Shown here: piece by piece, positions 7,820 to 16,021 of the stretch | Layout: each line of letters opens with the position of its first letter | How positions within the stretch are numbered: the stretch's first letter is position 1 | Assembly: GCF_036173125.1 (NCBI RefSeq) | Contig: NZ_CP108054.1 | Coordinates: 7,717,001 to 7,781,000, forward strand | Direction: 5' to 3' | DNA length: 64,000 bases | Source of the DNA: Streptomyces sp. NBC_00286 | GTDB lineage: Bacteria > Actinomycetota > Actinomycetes > Streptomycetales > Streptomycetaceae | Translations under genes and position numbers: made by a program | The notes under the pieces: model-generated | What the model was told of the DNA's origin: nothing | The model's database searches: none | Seen by the model: only the letters and a program-made list of their open reading frames with translations

Positions 7820-8638
7820 GTGATCTATGGCGCGATGAAGGTTGCCGTCGGAGGGCCTCTGAAGCTCGCCTTCAGGCCCTGGGTGGAAGGCCTCGAGCAC
7901 GTACCCGCGGAGGGCCCCGCGATACTGGCGAGCAACCACCTGTCGTTCTCGGACTCCTTCTTCCTGCCCGCAGTCCTCGACCGCAAGGTCACCTTCATCG
8001 CGAAGGCCGAGTACTTCACGACGCCCGGCATCAAGGGTCGTATGACAGCCGCCTTCTTCAAGGGCGTCGGACAGCTTCCGGTGGACCGTTCCGGAGCCCG
8101 TGGCGCGGGACAGGCGGCCATCAAGAGCGGCCTCGACGTTCTCGAGCGCGGAGAGCTGTTCGGCATTTATCCCGAGGGCACGCGCTCACCCGACGGCCGC
8201 CTCTACCGGGGCAAGCCCGGCGGCCTCGCGCGCGTGGCGCTCGCCAGCGGGGCGCCGGTCATCCCGGTCGCCATGATCGACACCGAGAAGATCCAGCCGC
8301 CCGGCAAGGTCGTCCCGAAGCTGATGCGCCCGGGGATCCGCATCGGGAAGCCGCTGGACTTCAGCAGGTACCAGGGCATGGAGCACGACCGGTTCGTACT
8401 GCGGGCCCTGACCGACGAGGTCATGTACGAGATCATGAGGCTCTCCGGCCAGGAGTACGTCGACATCTACGCGACCGCCGCCAAACGGCAGCTCGCGGAG
8501 GCGGCGAAGGCGGAGAAACAGGCGCAGAGGCAGGCAGGGCAGGCACGTAAGGAACAGGACGCCGAGAAGGCAGCCGAACAGGAAGCGGGCGGACAGGAAA
8601 CGGACAAGGCGGCCGGGAAGGAACGGTCCGGGTCCTAG
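7820..8638 (+). CDS. 1-acyl-sn-glycerol-3-phosphate acyltransferase (PlsC family)
   Basis: Transfers an acyl chain to lysophosphatidic acid to give phosphatidic acid in phospholipid synthesis. The 272-residue protein has the catalytic NHLSFSD (HX4D, about residues 40-46), the glycerol phosphate-binding YPEGTRS (about 116-122), and VALASGAPVIPVAM. After residue 215 there is a Lys/Glu/Ala/Gln-rich tail, likely a helical, charged, disordered extension. GTG at 7820 follows AGGAGG at good spacing. The histidine kinase gene follows after 50 bp. Confidence 0.9.
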   Translation: MIYGAMKVAVGGPLKLAFRPWVEGLEHVPAEGPAILASNHLSFSDSFFLPAVLDRKVTFIAKAEYFTTPGIKGRMTAAFFKGVGQLPVDRSGARGAGQAAIKSGLDVLERGELFGIYPEGTRSPDGRLYRGKPGGLARVALASGAPVIPVAMIDTEKIQPPGKVVPKLMRPGIRIGKPLDFSRYQGMEHDRFVLRALTDEVMYEIMRLSGQEYVDIYATAAKRQLAEAAKAEKQAQRQAGQARKEQDAEKAAEQEAGGQETDKAAGKERSGS

Positions 8639-8688
8639 GCGCGTCCGTCTGGGGTGGGTTGTCGTCAAGGTCAAGGGGGGCGGGGGAC

Positions 8689-9912
8689 ATGGCCAAGCGC
8701 GAGCGAGTCATGAGGATGTCGGTCGAGCAGCCGCTGTGGCGCGCGCTCTCGGCCTACCGCGTACTGACGATGTGCTACGCGATCGGGCTCTTCGTCAGCG
8801 CCTATGACGAGTTCCCCCGGCCGGAAGTGGCCATCGCCTTCCTCTCGGTGCTCTTCGTGTGGACGCTGGCGACGCTGCCCAAGGTGGCCAACGAGGCGAG
8901 CTGCACCAAGCGGTTCCTGGCCGCCGACCTGACCGTGGCGCTCACCGGCATTCTGCTCACCCCGGTCGCGGACTCCCACGACCGGATCGTCACCGGTGGG
9001 CCGACGCTGCCGTCGATATGGACCGCCGGCTCGGTCCTGGCGTTCGCGATCAAGGGCGGCTGGCGCTGGGCGGCCTTCGCATCGACGCTTGTAGGCATCG
9101 CGAACGTCGTCCAGCGCGGAGCACTCAGCCAGGACACCCTCCACAACGTGCTGCTCGTCTGGGTAGCCTCCATCGCCATCGGATACGTAGTCGAGGTCGC
9201 CCGAGCCTCCGAACGCACCCTCGCGCGCGCCCTGGAGATCGAGGCCACGACGCGAGAGCGCGAGCGCCTGGCCCGCGACATCCACGACAGCGTCCTCCAG
9301 GTCCTCGCGATGGTGCAGCGCCGCGGCTCGGCGCTGGGCGGCGATGCGGCGGAACTGGGCCGTATGGCAGGCGAGCAGGAGGTAGCCCTGCGCACCCTGG
9401 TCTCCGGCGGCCTCCCGCCCTCCCGCGTCTCGGAGGACGCGACACAGGGAGCCCTGGTACGCGCGATCGACGAACCCGAAGAGTCAGACGAGACCGAGGA
9501 CGCCCCCCGCGACCTCCGCGCCCTGCTGACCCCGTACGCCACCGCGAAGGTCACCTTCTCCGAACCCGGCGCCCCCGTCCTCCTGCCCCCCTCCACGGCA
9601 AAGGAACTGGCGGCAGCGGTAGGAGCCGCCCTGGACAACGTCCACCGCCACGCAGGCGAAACAGTCCGAGCCTGGATCCTGATCGAGGACGAACCAGACG
9701 CAGTGATCGTCACAGTCCGAGACGACGGCCCCGGCATCCCAGAGGGCCGCCTGGCCCAGGCCGAGGGAGAGGGCCGCATGGGCGTAGCCCTCTCGATCAG
9801 AGGCCGCCTAAGAGACATAGGCGGCACAGCAGAACTGATCTCAATACCCGGGCAAGGCACGGAAGTAGAACTAAGGGCACCGAAAAGTCGACGTGAGGAT
9901 GTCGCGCCCTGA
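8689..9912 (+). CDS. macS: Sensor histidine kinase, MacS-like
   Basis: The sensor of a two-component pair. The 407-residue protein has five or six N-terminal transmembrane segments (about residues 15-165), a HisKA_3 dimerisation segment RERLARDIHDSVLQV with the phosphorylated His near residue 202, a HATPase domain with DNVHRHAG (N box), DDGPGIP, and GVALSIRGRLRDIGG (G boxes). The pairing with a NarL-type regulator and the position upstream of pfkA match the MacS/MacR system reported in Streptomyces coelicolor for development and antibiotic control; that name is by synteny. ATG at 8689 has a G-rich RBS; the TTG at 8659 is in frame but weaker. The 3' third is rich in A-ending codons. Confidence 0.88.
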   Translation: MAKRERVMRMSVEQPLWRALSAYRVLTMCYAIGLFVSAYDEFPRPEVAIAFLSVLFVWTLATLPKVANEASCTKRFLAADLTVALTGILLTPVADSHDRIVTGGPTLPSIWTAGSVLAFAIKGGWRWAAFASTLVGIANVVQRGALSQDTLHNVLLVWVASIAIGYVVEVARASERTLARALEIEATTRERERLARDIHDSVLQVLAMVQRRGSALGGDAAELGRMAGEQEVALRTLVSGGLPPSRVSEDATQGALVRAIDEPEESDETEDAPRDLRALLTPYATAKVTFSEPGAPVLLPPSTAKELAAAVGAALDNVHRHAGETVRAWILIEDEPDAVIVTVRDDGPGIPEGRLAQAEGEGRMGVALSIRGRLRDIGGTAELISIPGQGTEVELRAPKSRREDVAP

Positions 9913-10060
9913 AGGGGCGCGGGGCTGTATAAATGTGCGGCTCCGCCGCGCGGGCGCGACCAGCCACGACGGCCCCTCAGCCAAAACACGACCCATGGGG
10001 GCCTTGGGGCGAAGCCCCCAGTTCCGGGAAAGGGCGGGGCTGGGGAAAAGAAAGCCACGA
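9912..10060. repeat. Modular intergenic repeat, copy B (modules 1 and 3), inside the macS-macR operon
   Basis: Module 1 (9912-9969) repeats the core AGGGGCGCGGGGCTGT and CGGCTCCGCCGCG. Module 3 (about 10001-10053) reads GCCTTGGGGCGAAGCCCC, then AGTTCCGGGAAAGGGCGGGG. Together they make up nearly all of the 161 bp between the kinase and its regulator, ending about 20 bp before the macR start and leaving its RBS intact. Confidence 0.8.
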
Positions 10061-10073
10061 AGCGGGAGCAACG

Positions 10074-10751
10074 ATGAGTAACCAGCAAAGCCCGATCAAG
10101 GTCATGGTGGTAGACGACCACCCCATGTGGCGGGACGCCGTGGCTCGCGACCTGACCGAGGCCGGCTTCAACGTAATGGCCACGGCAGGCGACGGCGACC
10201 AGGCAATACGCCGAGCCCAGGCAGCCACCCCCGACGTACTGGTACTGGACCTGAACCTCCCCGCCAAGCCCGGCGTACAGGTCTGCAAGGAACTAGTCGG
10301 AGCCAACCCAGCCCTACGCGTCCTCGTCCTCTCCGCAAGCGGCGAACACGCCGACGTCCTGGAAGCAGTCAAGTCAGGAGCCACCGGCTACCTCCTGAAG
10401 TCCGCCTCCACGGAGGAACTCATCGACGCGGTCCGCCGCACAGCCGCAGGCGACCCCGTCTTCACCCCCGGCCTAGCAGGCCTGGTCCTGGGCGAGTACC
10501 GCAGACTCGCCTCCGAGCCCGCCCCCGCCCCCGGCGCAGACGAGCCCAAGGCCCCCCAGCTGACCGACCGCGAGACGGAGGTCCTGCGCCTGGTAGCCAA
10601 GGGCCTGAGCTACAAGCAGATCGCCGAACGCCTCGTGATCTCCCACCGCACCGTCCAGAACCACGTCCAGAACACCCTCGGCAAACTCCAGCTCCACAAC
10701 CGCGTAGAACTCGTCCGCTACGCAATCGAGCGAGGCCTCGACGACGAGTAG
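10074..10751 (+). CDS. macR: Response regulator, NarL/LuxR type, MacR-like
   Basis: The 225-residue partner of the upstream kinase. The receiver domain starts IKVMVVDDHPMWRDAV, has the phospho-acceptor Asp in VLVLDLNLPAKPG (about residue 62) and the conserved Lys in GYLLKSAS. A short Pro/Ala linker leads to a LuxR-type DNA-binding domain, LTDRETEVLRLVAKGLS, QIAERLVISHRTVQNHV. ATG at 10074 is set by GGGAG 6 nt upstream; longer frames run into the repeat. The gene is unusually rich in A-ending codons (GCA, GTA, CTA). Identification as MacR rests on the pair and its position next to pfkA. Confidence 0.9.
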   Translation: MSNQQSPIKVMVVDDHPMWRDAVARDLTEAGFNVMATAGDGDQAIRRAQAATPDVLVLDLNLPAKPGVQVCKELVGANPALRVLVLSASGEHADVLEAVKSGATGYLLKSASTEELIDAVRRTAAGDPVFTPGLAGLVLGEYRRLASEPAPAPGADEPKAPQLTDRETEVLRLVAKGLSYKQIAERLVISHRTVQNHVQNTLGKLQLHNRVELVRYAIERGLDDE

Positions 10752-10967
10752 ACGAGTAACCAAGAGCCAAGCCACCGCCCGCCCAGCCGTCAGCCGCGAA
10801 CAACCGGCACCGAGTCAACCCATCCACCCGGCACCCACCTTCGAGTGAACCTCGAAGATCAATCTCCGCACAATTCACCGGAATTGACCTTCCGCCCCAT
10901 GCCTAAGTGACCTGGATCACTATTAGCGTGACCTCCATCAGGCAACCGCGGCGAAGGGACTTTTCCA

Positions 10968-11996
10968 ATGCGGGTCGGAGTACTGACCGGAGGCGGCGAC
11001 TGCCCCGGACTCAACGCCGTCATCCGAGGCATCGTCCGCAAGGGCGTGCAGGAGTACGGCTACGACTTCACCGGCTACCGGGACGGCTGGCGCGGTCCGC
11101 TGGAGGGCGACACCACCCAGCTCGACATCCCCGCCGTACGCGGCATCCTGCCGCGTGGCGGCACCATCCTCGGCTCCTCGCGCACCAACCCCCTCAAGGT
11201 GGACGGCGGCATCCGCCGGATCAAGGAGAACCTCGAAAAGGACGAGGTCGACGCCCTGATCGCGATCGGCGGAGAGGACACCCTCGGCGTCGCCGCGAGC
11301 CTCTCCGACGACTACGGCGTCCCCTGCGTAGGCGTACCCAAGACCATCGACAACGACCTCTCGGCCACCGACTACACCTTCGGCTTCGACACGGCCGTCA
11401 ACATCGCCACGGAGGCCATCGACCGCCTCCACACCACCGCCGAGTCACATATGCGTGTCCTCGTCGTCGAGGTCATGGGCCGGCACGCGGGCTGGATCGC
11501 CATCCACTCCGGACTGGCCGGCGGCGCCAACGTCATCCTCATCCCCGAGCAGCCCTTCGACGTCGACCAGGTCTGCGCCTGGGTCACCTCCCGCTTCAAG
11601 GCCTCGTACGCCCCGATCGTCGTCGTCTCCGAGGGAGCGAAGCCCAAGGACGGCGACATGGTGCTCAAGGACGGTTCTCTGGACGAGTTCGGGCACGTCC
11701 GGCTCTCCGGCGTCGGCGAATGGCTCTCCAAGGAGATCGAGAAGCGCACCGGCAAGGAGGCCCGTACGACCGTCCTCGGCCATGTGCAGCGCGGCGGCAC
11801 CCCCAGCGCCTTCGACCGCTGGCTCGCCACCCGCTTCGGCCTGCACGCCATCGACGCGGTCCGCGAGGGCGACTTCGGCAAGATGGTCGCCCTGCGCGGT
11901 ACCGACATCGTGCGCGTCCCGATCGCTGAGGCCACGGCCCGGCTGAAGACCGTGGACCCGAAGCTGTACGAGGAGGTCGGCGTGTTCTTCGGCTGA
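10968..11996 (+). CDS. pfkA: 6-phosphofructokinase
   Basis: Phosphorylates fructose 6-phosphate to the 1,6-bisphosphate in glycolysis. The 342-residue protein has GGGDCPGLNA (8-17), GGEDT, the catalytic PKTIDND with its Asp base, MGRHAGW and the C-terminal HVQRGG. The Asp in GGEDT and Lys in PKTIDND are the residues usually linked to pyrophosphate use or to group III enzymes, whereas typical ATP enzymes carry Gly at both places. The Streptomyces coelicolor enzyme of this type was nevertheless characterised as ATP-dependent, so the phosphoryl donor should be taken as ATP with caution. The convergent anthranilate synthase gene ends 25 bp away. Confidence 0.93.
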   Translation: MRVGVLTGGGDCPGLNAVIRGIVRKGVQEYGYDFTGYRDGWRGPLEGDTTQLDIPAVRGILPRGGTILGSSRTNPLKVDGGIRRIKENLEKDEVDALIAIGGEDTLGVAASLSDDYGVPCVGVPKTIDNDLSATDYTFGFDTAVNIATEAIDRLHTTAESHMRVLVVEVMGRHAGWIAIHSGLAGGANVILIPEQPFDVDQVCAWVTSRFKASYAPIVVVSEGAKPKDGDMVLKDGSLDEFGHVRLSGVGEWLSKEIEKRTGKEARTTVLGHVQRGGTPSAFDRWLATRFGLHAIDAVREGDFGKMVALRGTDIVRVPIAEATARLKTVDPKLYEEVGVFFG

Positions 11997-12021
11997 GGCC
12001 GCCCGACACCCCGTACGCGAC

Positions 12022-13902
12022 CTACACGGCGGGGCGCCGCTCGGAGACCGTGCCGGTGCCCCGCAGCTGACCGATCAACTCCCGTACGACAGCGGTGCCG
12101 TTGAGGCTCAGCACCGACTCCGGATGGAACTGCACCCCCGCGAACCCGGGCCCACGCAGCCCGTGCACCTCCCCGCTGTCACTCCGGCTGACCTCGACAC
12201 CCTGCGCCGCCAGCTCCGCCGCGCTCTCGTCGTCGCAGCGCGCCACGAAGCTGTTGTAGAAGCCGACGGTCTCCGTCCGCCCGAAGAGGTCGATCTCCGT
12301 CTGCGCACCCTGGTACGGGACTTCCTTCCGTACGATCTCCAGGCCCAGCTCCGCCGCGATCAGCTCGTGCCCGAGGCAGACACCGAGCACACGGTGCCGG
12401 TGACCGCCGATCACCTCGGTGGTGAGCCCGCGCAGGAACGCCATCTTGGGATCGGCCGTGTCCGAGGGATCGCCCGGACCGGGACCAAGCACCAGCGGCC
12501 CCTCATGCGCCAGAACCGCCTCCCGCAGCCCCGGCTCGTCGTACCGCCGCACGGACACCTCGAGACCCGACGAACGCAGCAGATGCGCGAGCATCGCCGT
12601 GAAAGTGTCCTCCCCGTCGACCACCAGCGCATGGCCCTCCAATTCGGCCGAACGCTCCTGCATCCGCAGCCAGAACGGCGCCAGCGAGGACCGCCGCCCG
12701 TCGAGCGCGGCCCGCACCCGCGGATCGTCGGCCAGCCGGGGCCGTACGCGCTCCTCGGCCCGCCTTCCGGGCCGTACCCCCAGAGCGGCCAGCACCCCCG
12801 CCGCCTTCGCATGCGTCTCGGCGACCTCGCTCGCCGGATCGGAGCCACGGACGAGCGTGGCACCGACCGGCACCCGCAGCTTTCCGTCGGCGTCGATGTC
12901 GGCCGTACGGATCAGAATGGGGGAGTCGAGCGTCTGGGCACCGCCGGAGTCCCGGCCGACGAGCGCCAGCGCCCCGGCGTAGTACCCGCGGCCACCCACC
13001 TCGTGCCGCTCGATCACCCGGCAGGCGTTCTGCACCGGCGACCCGGTGACGGTCGCCGCGAACATCGTCTCGCGCAGGACGTCGCGCACATCGAGCGACG
13101 ACCGCCCCCGCAACTCGTACTCCGTGTGCGCGAGATGGGCCATCTCCTTCAGCCGCGGCCCGATGACGACCCCGCCCATGTCGCCGACCGTGCACATCAT
13201 CTTGAGCTCCTCGTCGACGACCATCGACAGCTCCTCGATCTCCTTGCCGTCGGCGAGGAAGTCCAGCAGATCCTCGGGAGTCGGTCCTTCGGCCGGATAG
13301 CGATACGTCCCGCTGATCGGGTTCATGACCACCGTCCCGCCCGCCATGCGGACGTGCACCTCGGGACTCGCCCCGACAAGCGTCCGCTCTCCGGTGTGCA
13401 CCACGAAGGTCCAGTACGCCCCCCGCTCCCCGACGAGCAGCCGCCGGAACAGCGCGAGCGCGTCCGCTCTGCCGAAGCAGGGGATCTCCCCCTCGTACGT
13501 ACGCCGGATCACGAAGTTCGCGCCCTCGCCCTGCCCGATCTCCTCCCGCAGCACGCGCCCGACGATCTCCGCGTACTCCTCGTCGTCGACGTCGAAGCCA
13601 CCGCCCGTCACGTTCACGTCGTGCGCGGGCAGCTGCGACAGGGCCTGGTCCAGGGGGAGTTCGTACGTCTCCTCGGGGGTCAGCACCGAGAGCGGCGTAC
13701 CGTCGTCGCGGACGTCGAAGCCGCGCTCGCGGATCTGCCGGAAGGGGATGAGGGCCAGGCCCTCGTCGGGAATGTCGGCGAGACGGTCGTACGTGGCGAC
13801 CGGGCCGAGCAGGACTTCTACGGTGTCGTGGTCGTGTCCGGGGGTACGGCGGCGCAGCAGGGCGAACGGGCGGTCGTCGTGCAGGAGCCGGGTCAGGTGC
13901 AT
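12022..13902 (-). CDS. trpE: Anthranilate synthase, fused TrpE and TrpG domains
   Basis: Converts chorismate and glutamine to anthranilate, the first step of tryptophan synthesis. The 626-residue protein joins a chorismate-binding TrpE domain (about 1-420; NPISGTYRYP, DEELKMMC, GSPVQNACRVIERHE, GYYAGALALV) to a class I glutamine amidotransferase (about 435-626; LGPGPGDPSD, catalytic Cys in GVCLGHELI, His and Glu in FHPESVLS). Such TrpE-TrpG fusions resemble PhzE-like enzymes, but no phenazine genes are near. ATG at 13902 follows GGAAGAGGAA. A leader peptide with three Trp codons and an attenuator hairpin precede it, so charged tRNA-Trp controls expression. Confidence 0.94.
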   Translation of the reverse strand: MHLTRLLHDDRPFALLRRRTPGHDHDTVEVLLGPVATYDRLADIPDEGLALIPFRQIRERGFDVRDDGTPLSVLTPEETYELPLDQALSQLPAHDVNVTGGGFDVDDEEYAEIVGRVLREEIGQGEGANFVIRRTYEGEIPCFGRADALALFRRLLVGERGAYWTFVVHTGERTLVGASPEVHVRMAGGTVVMNPISGTYRYPAEGPTPEDLLDFLADGKEIEELSMVVDEELKMMCTVGDMGGVVIGPRLKEMAHLAHTEYELRGRSSLDVRDVLRETMFAATVTGSPVQNACRVIERHEVGGRGYYAGALALVGRDSGGAQTLDSPILIRTADIDADGKLRVPVGATLVRGSDPASEVAETHAKAAGVLAALGVRPGRRAEERVRPRLADDPRVRAALDGRRSSLAPFWLRMQERSAELEGHALVVDGEDTFTAMLAHLLRSSGLEVSVRRYDEPGLREAVLAHEGPLVLGPGPGDPSDTADPKMAFLRGLTTEVIGGHRHRVLGVCLGHELIAAELGLEIVRKEVPYQGAQTEIDLFGRTETVGFYNSFVARCDDESAAELAAQGVEVSRSDSGEVHGLRGPGFAGVQFHPESVLSLNGTAVVRELIGQLRGTGTVSERRPAV

Positions 13903-13970
13903 GAGTTCCTCTTCCGTCGTGATCGTCGGTGATCGATGCCGATTGATCGGGAGGAACGGCCCTGGTCGTG

Positions 13971-14003
13971 AAAACACTGAAGGCCGCCCCTCGGGCGGCC
14001 TTC
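13971..14003 (-). terminator. trp attenuator hairpin upstream of anthranilate synthase
   Basis: On the minus strand GAAGGCCGCCC (14003-13993), a 3-nt loop, and GGGCGGCCTTC (13989-13979) form a perfect 11-bp stem followed by AGTGTTTT: an intrinsic terminator. Its 5' arm can instead pair with GGCGGCC (forward 14032-14038) inside the leader peptide ORF, giving an antiterminator when ribosomes stall on the Trp codons. Confidence 0.9.
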
Positions 14004-14025
14004 GCGAAGTCTTGCGTACGCGCAG

Positions 14026-14094
14026 TCAGTGGGCCGCCGGGTGAGCGGTCCACCACCAGTTCTGGTTCTGGGTTTTGGTCGAGTGCGCGAACAT
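14026..14094 (-). CDS. trpL: trp leader peptide (22 residues, three consecutive Trp)
   Basis: A short ORF begins with ATG at 14094 and reads MFAHSTKTQNQNWWW, then TAHPAAH and TGA. Three adjacent TGG codons lie just upstream of the antiterminator segment, and the stop lies 22 bases before the terminator stem, the geometry of ribosome-mediated attenuation. Similar MFAHS...WWW leaders are known from Streptomyces trp genes. The start follows AAGG at about 8 nt. Confidence 0.92.
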   Translation of the reverse strand: MFAHSTKTQNQNWWWTAHPAAH

Positions 14095-14224
14095 GTGCGG
14101 CACCTTATCCCATACGGAGCCCATGCCGGGGCCCGGTCGCGGGGGCGGTTCACTGCCTCCAGGCTTTGTCTCACCAGTCGAACCGGACGAAAATCGCTCG
14201 ACACGACCCCGTAATGTTTAGTGG

Positions 14225-15580
14225 GTGACCGTGAACGCTGATACCCAAGCCGTCGCTGCGCAAGCGACCTGGCGAGACCTGCCCGCGGCGCAGCAGCCCG
14301 ACTACCCCGATGCCGAGGCCCTGCGCGAAGTGATCGCCGAGCTGGCGAGCTATCCGCCCCTCGTCTTCGCGGGCGAGTGCGACCAGCTGCGCGCCCGGAT
14401 GGGGGCCGTCGCCAAGGGCGAGGCGTTCCTCCTGCAGGGCGGCGACTGCGCGGAGAGCTTCGACGCCGTGGGCGCCGAGCAGATCCGCGCCAAGTTGAAG
14501 ACGTTGCTGCAGATGGGCGCCGTCCTCACGTACGCGGCCTCCGTGCCGGTCGTGAAGGTGGGCCGGATCGCCGGCCAGTACTCCAAGCCGCGCTCCAAGC
14601 CGACCGAGACCCGCGACGGCGTGACCCTGCCGACGTACCGCGGCGACTCCGTCAACGGCTTCGAGTTCACCGAGGCGGCCCGCATCCCGGACCCCGAGCG
14701 CTTGAAGCGGATGTACCACGCCTCCGCCTCCACGCTGAACCTGGTGCGCGCCTTCACCACGGGCGGCTACGCCGACCTGCGTCAGGTGCACGCCTGGAAC
14801 CAGGACTTCGTGAAGTCGTCCCCCTCCGGGCAGCGCTACGAGCAGCTCGCGCGCGAGATCGACCAGGCGCTGAACTTCATGCACGCCTGCGGGGCCGACC
14901 CGGAGGAGTTCAAGACGGTCGAGTTCTACTCCTCCCACGAGGCGCTGCTGCTCGACTACGAATCGGCGCTGACCAGGGTTGATTCCCGTACGGGGCAGTT
15001 GTACGACGTCTCCGGGCACATGGTGTGGATCGGTGAGCGCACCCGTCAGCTGGACGGCGCGCACATCGAGTTCGCCTCGAAGATCCGCAACCCGCTCGGC
15101 ATCAAGCTGGGCCCGACGACGACGGCCGAGGACGCGCTGCAGTACATCGAGCGTCTCGACCCGGAGCGTGAGCCGGGCCGGCTGACCTTCGTCGTCCGGA
15201 TGGGCGCCGACAAGGTCCGCGACAAGCTGCCCGAGCTGGTGGAGAAGGTCACCGCCTCGGGCGCGACCGTGGCCTGGGTGACCGACCCGATGCACGGCAA
15301 CACCTTCGAGGCGGCGTCCGGGCACAAGACCCGCCGCTTCGACGACGTACTCGACGAGGTCAAGGGCTTCTTCGAGGTCCACAAGGAGCTGGGCACGCAC
15401 CCGGGCGGCATCCATGTCGAGCTGACCGGTGACGATGTCACCGAGTGCGTGGGCGGCGGCGACGAGATCTTCGTCGACGATCTGCACCAGCGTTACGAGA
15501 CGGCCTGCGACCCGCGGCTGAACCGCAGCCAGTCCCTGGATCTGGCGTTCCTGGTGGCGGAGATGTACCGCGACCAGTAG
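14225..15580 (+). CDS. aroG: DAHP synthase, class II (plant-like)
   Basis: Condenses phosphoenolpyruvate and erythrose 4-phosphate to DAHP, the first step of the shikimate pathway. The 451-residue sequence is of the plant-like class II family: QGGDCAESFD with the metal-binding Cys75, AGQYSKPRSKPTE, RGDSVNGFE, EFYSSHEALLLDYE, WIGERTRQLDGAHIEF, PLGIKLGPTT and DPMHGNT. Metal ligands fall in the conserved Cys, His, Glu and Asp positions. GTG at 14225 is used; GTG at 14231 is an alternative. It is divergent from anthranilate synthase with 322 bp between, most of it the trp leader. A textbook terminator follows. Some Streptomyces annotations call this gene aroH. Confidence 0.95.
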   Translation: MTVNADTQAVAAQATWRDLPAAQQPDYPDAEALREVIAELASYPPLVFAGECDQLRARMGAVAKGEAFLLQGGDCAESFDAVGAEQIRAKLKTLLQMGAVLTYAASVPVVKVGRIAGQYSKPRSKPTETRDGVTLPTYRGDSVNGFEFTEAARIPDPERLKRMYHASASTLNLVRAFTTGGYADLRQVHAWNQDFVKSSPSGQRYEQLAREIDQALNFMHACGADPEEFKTVEFYSSHEALLLDYESALTRVDSRTGQLYDVSGHMVWIGERTRQLDGAHIEFASKIRNPLGIKLGPTTTAEDALQYIERLDPEREPGRLTFVVRMGADKVRDKLPELVEKVTASGATVAWVTDPMHGNTFEAASGHKTRRFDDVLDEVKGFFEVHKELGTHPGGIHVELTGDDVTECVGGGDEIFVDDLHQRYETACDPRLNRSQSLDLAFLVAEMYRDQ

Positions 15581-15606
15581 CCCTCCGGTGGGTGCACAGG
15601 GCATGC

Positions 15607-15650
15607 GATGGGGCGTGGATCACATACGATCCACGCCCCATCCCACTTTT
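15607..15650 (+). terminator. Intrinsic terminator of the DAHP synthase gene
   Basis: GATGGGGCGTGGATC (15607-15621), a 6-nt loop and the perfect complement (15628-15642), followed by CCACTTTT. The stem is 15 bp without mismatch. Confidence 0.92.
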
Positions 15651-15669
15651 ACGATGCACCACTGACGGG

Positions 15670-15688
15670 TAAGGTTAGGTTTGCCTCA
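15670..15688 (+). promoter_or_regulatory. Iron box (DmdR/IdeR-type operator) upstream of the Bfd-like gene
   Basis: TAAGGTTAGGTTTGCCTCA matches 14 of 19 positions of the actinobacterial iron box TTAGGTTAGGCTAACCTAA. It lies about 90 bp before the bacterioferritin-associated ferredoxin start. DmdR1 with Fe2+ would repress from such a site, giving expression when iron is scarce. Confidence 0.7.
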
Positions 15689-15762
15689 CCGATAAATCTG
15701 CCGATAAGTCGGGATGGCGCGACCTGTCTGTCCCGCTTTTCTCCCGTCGGGTGGTGAACCGC

Positions 15763-15993
15763 GTGTACGTCTGCAACTGCTTCGGTGTCACCGAGGCGCA
15801 GGTGAGGCAGCATGCGGAAGCCGGTGCTTGCACGCCTCGCCAGATCGCGTCGGCCTGCAAGGCGGGCACCGACTGCGGGTCCTGCGTACGACGCATTCAG
15901 GCACTGTTGGGCCGGGCCGCGTCCCGCGGTGAGGTCGCCGATCAGGCGCGGTCCGCGCTCGCCGGGGTGTCGGAGCTGGACGAAGCCGCGTAG
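15763..15993 (+). CDS. Bacterioferritin-associated ferredoxin-like [2Fe-2S] protein
   Basis: A 76-residue BFD-like domain protein that carries a [2Fe-2S] cluster; in well studied bacteria it delivers electrons to bacterioferritin to release stored iron. The four cluster cysteines are in VYVCNCFGVTE (C-x-C) and AGTDCGSCVRR (C-x2-C), the exact Bfd spacing. GTG at 15763 gives the family-typical N-terminus VYVCNC; GTG at 15751 or 15754 would add a few residues. The iron box upstream and the bacterioferritin gene converging from 16501 support a joint role in iron storage and release. Confidence 0.88.
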   Translation: MYVCNCFGVTEAQVRQHAEAGACTPRQIASACKAGTDCGSCVRRIQALLGRAASRGEVADQARSALAGVSELDEAA

Positions 15994-16021
15994 GCGTGAA
16001 GCCGCGTAGGTGGGCGGCTGC

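Noticed and set aside
12124..13932. 602-codon plus-strand frame opposite anthranilate synthase
   Set aside because: Arg/Pro/His-rich shadow of the fused TrpE-TrpG gene; no RBS or family motif.
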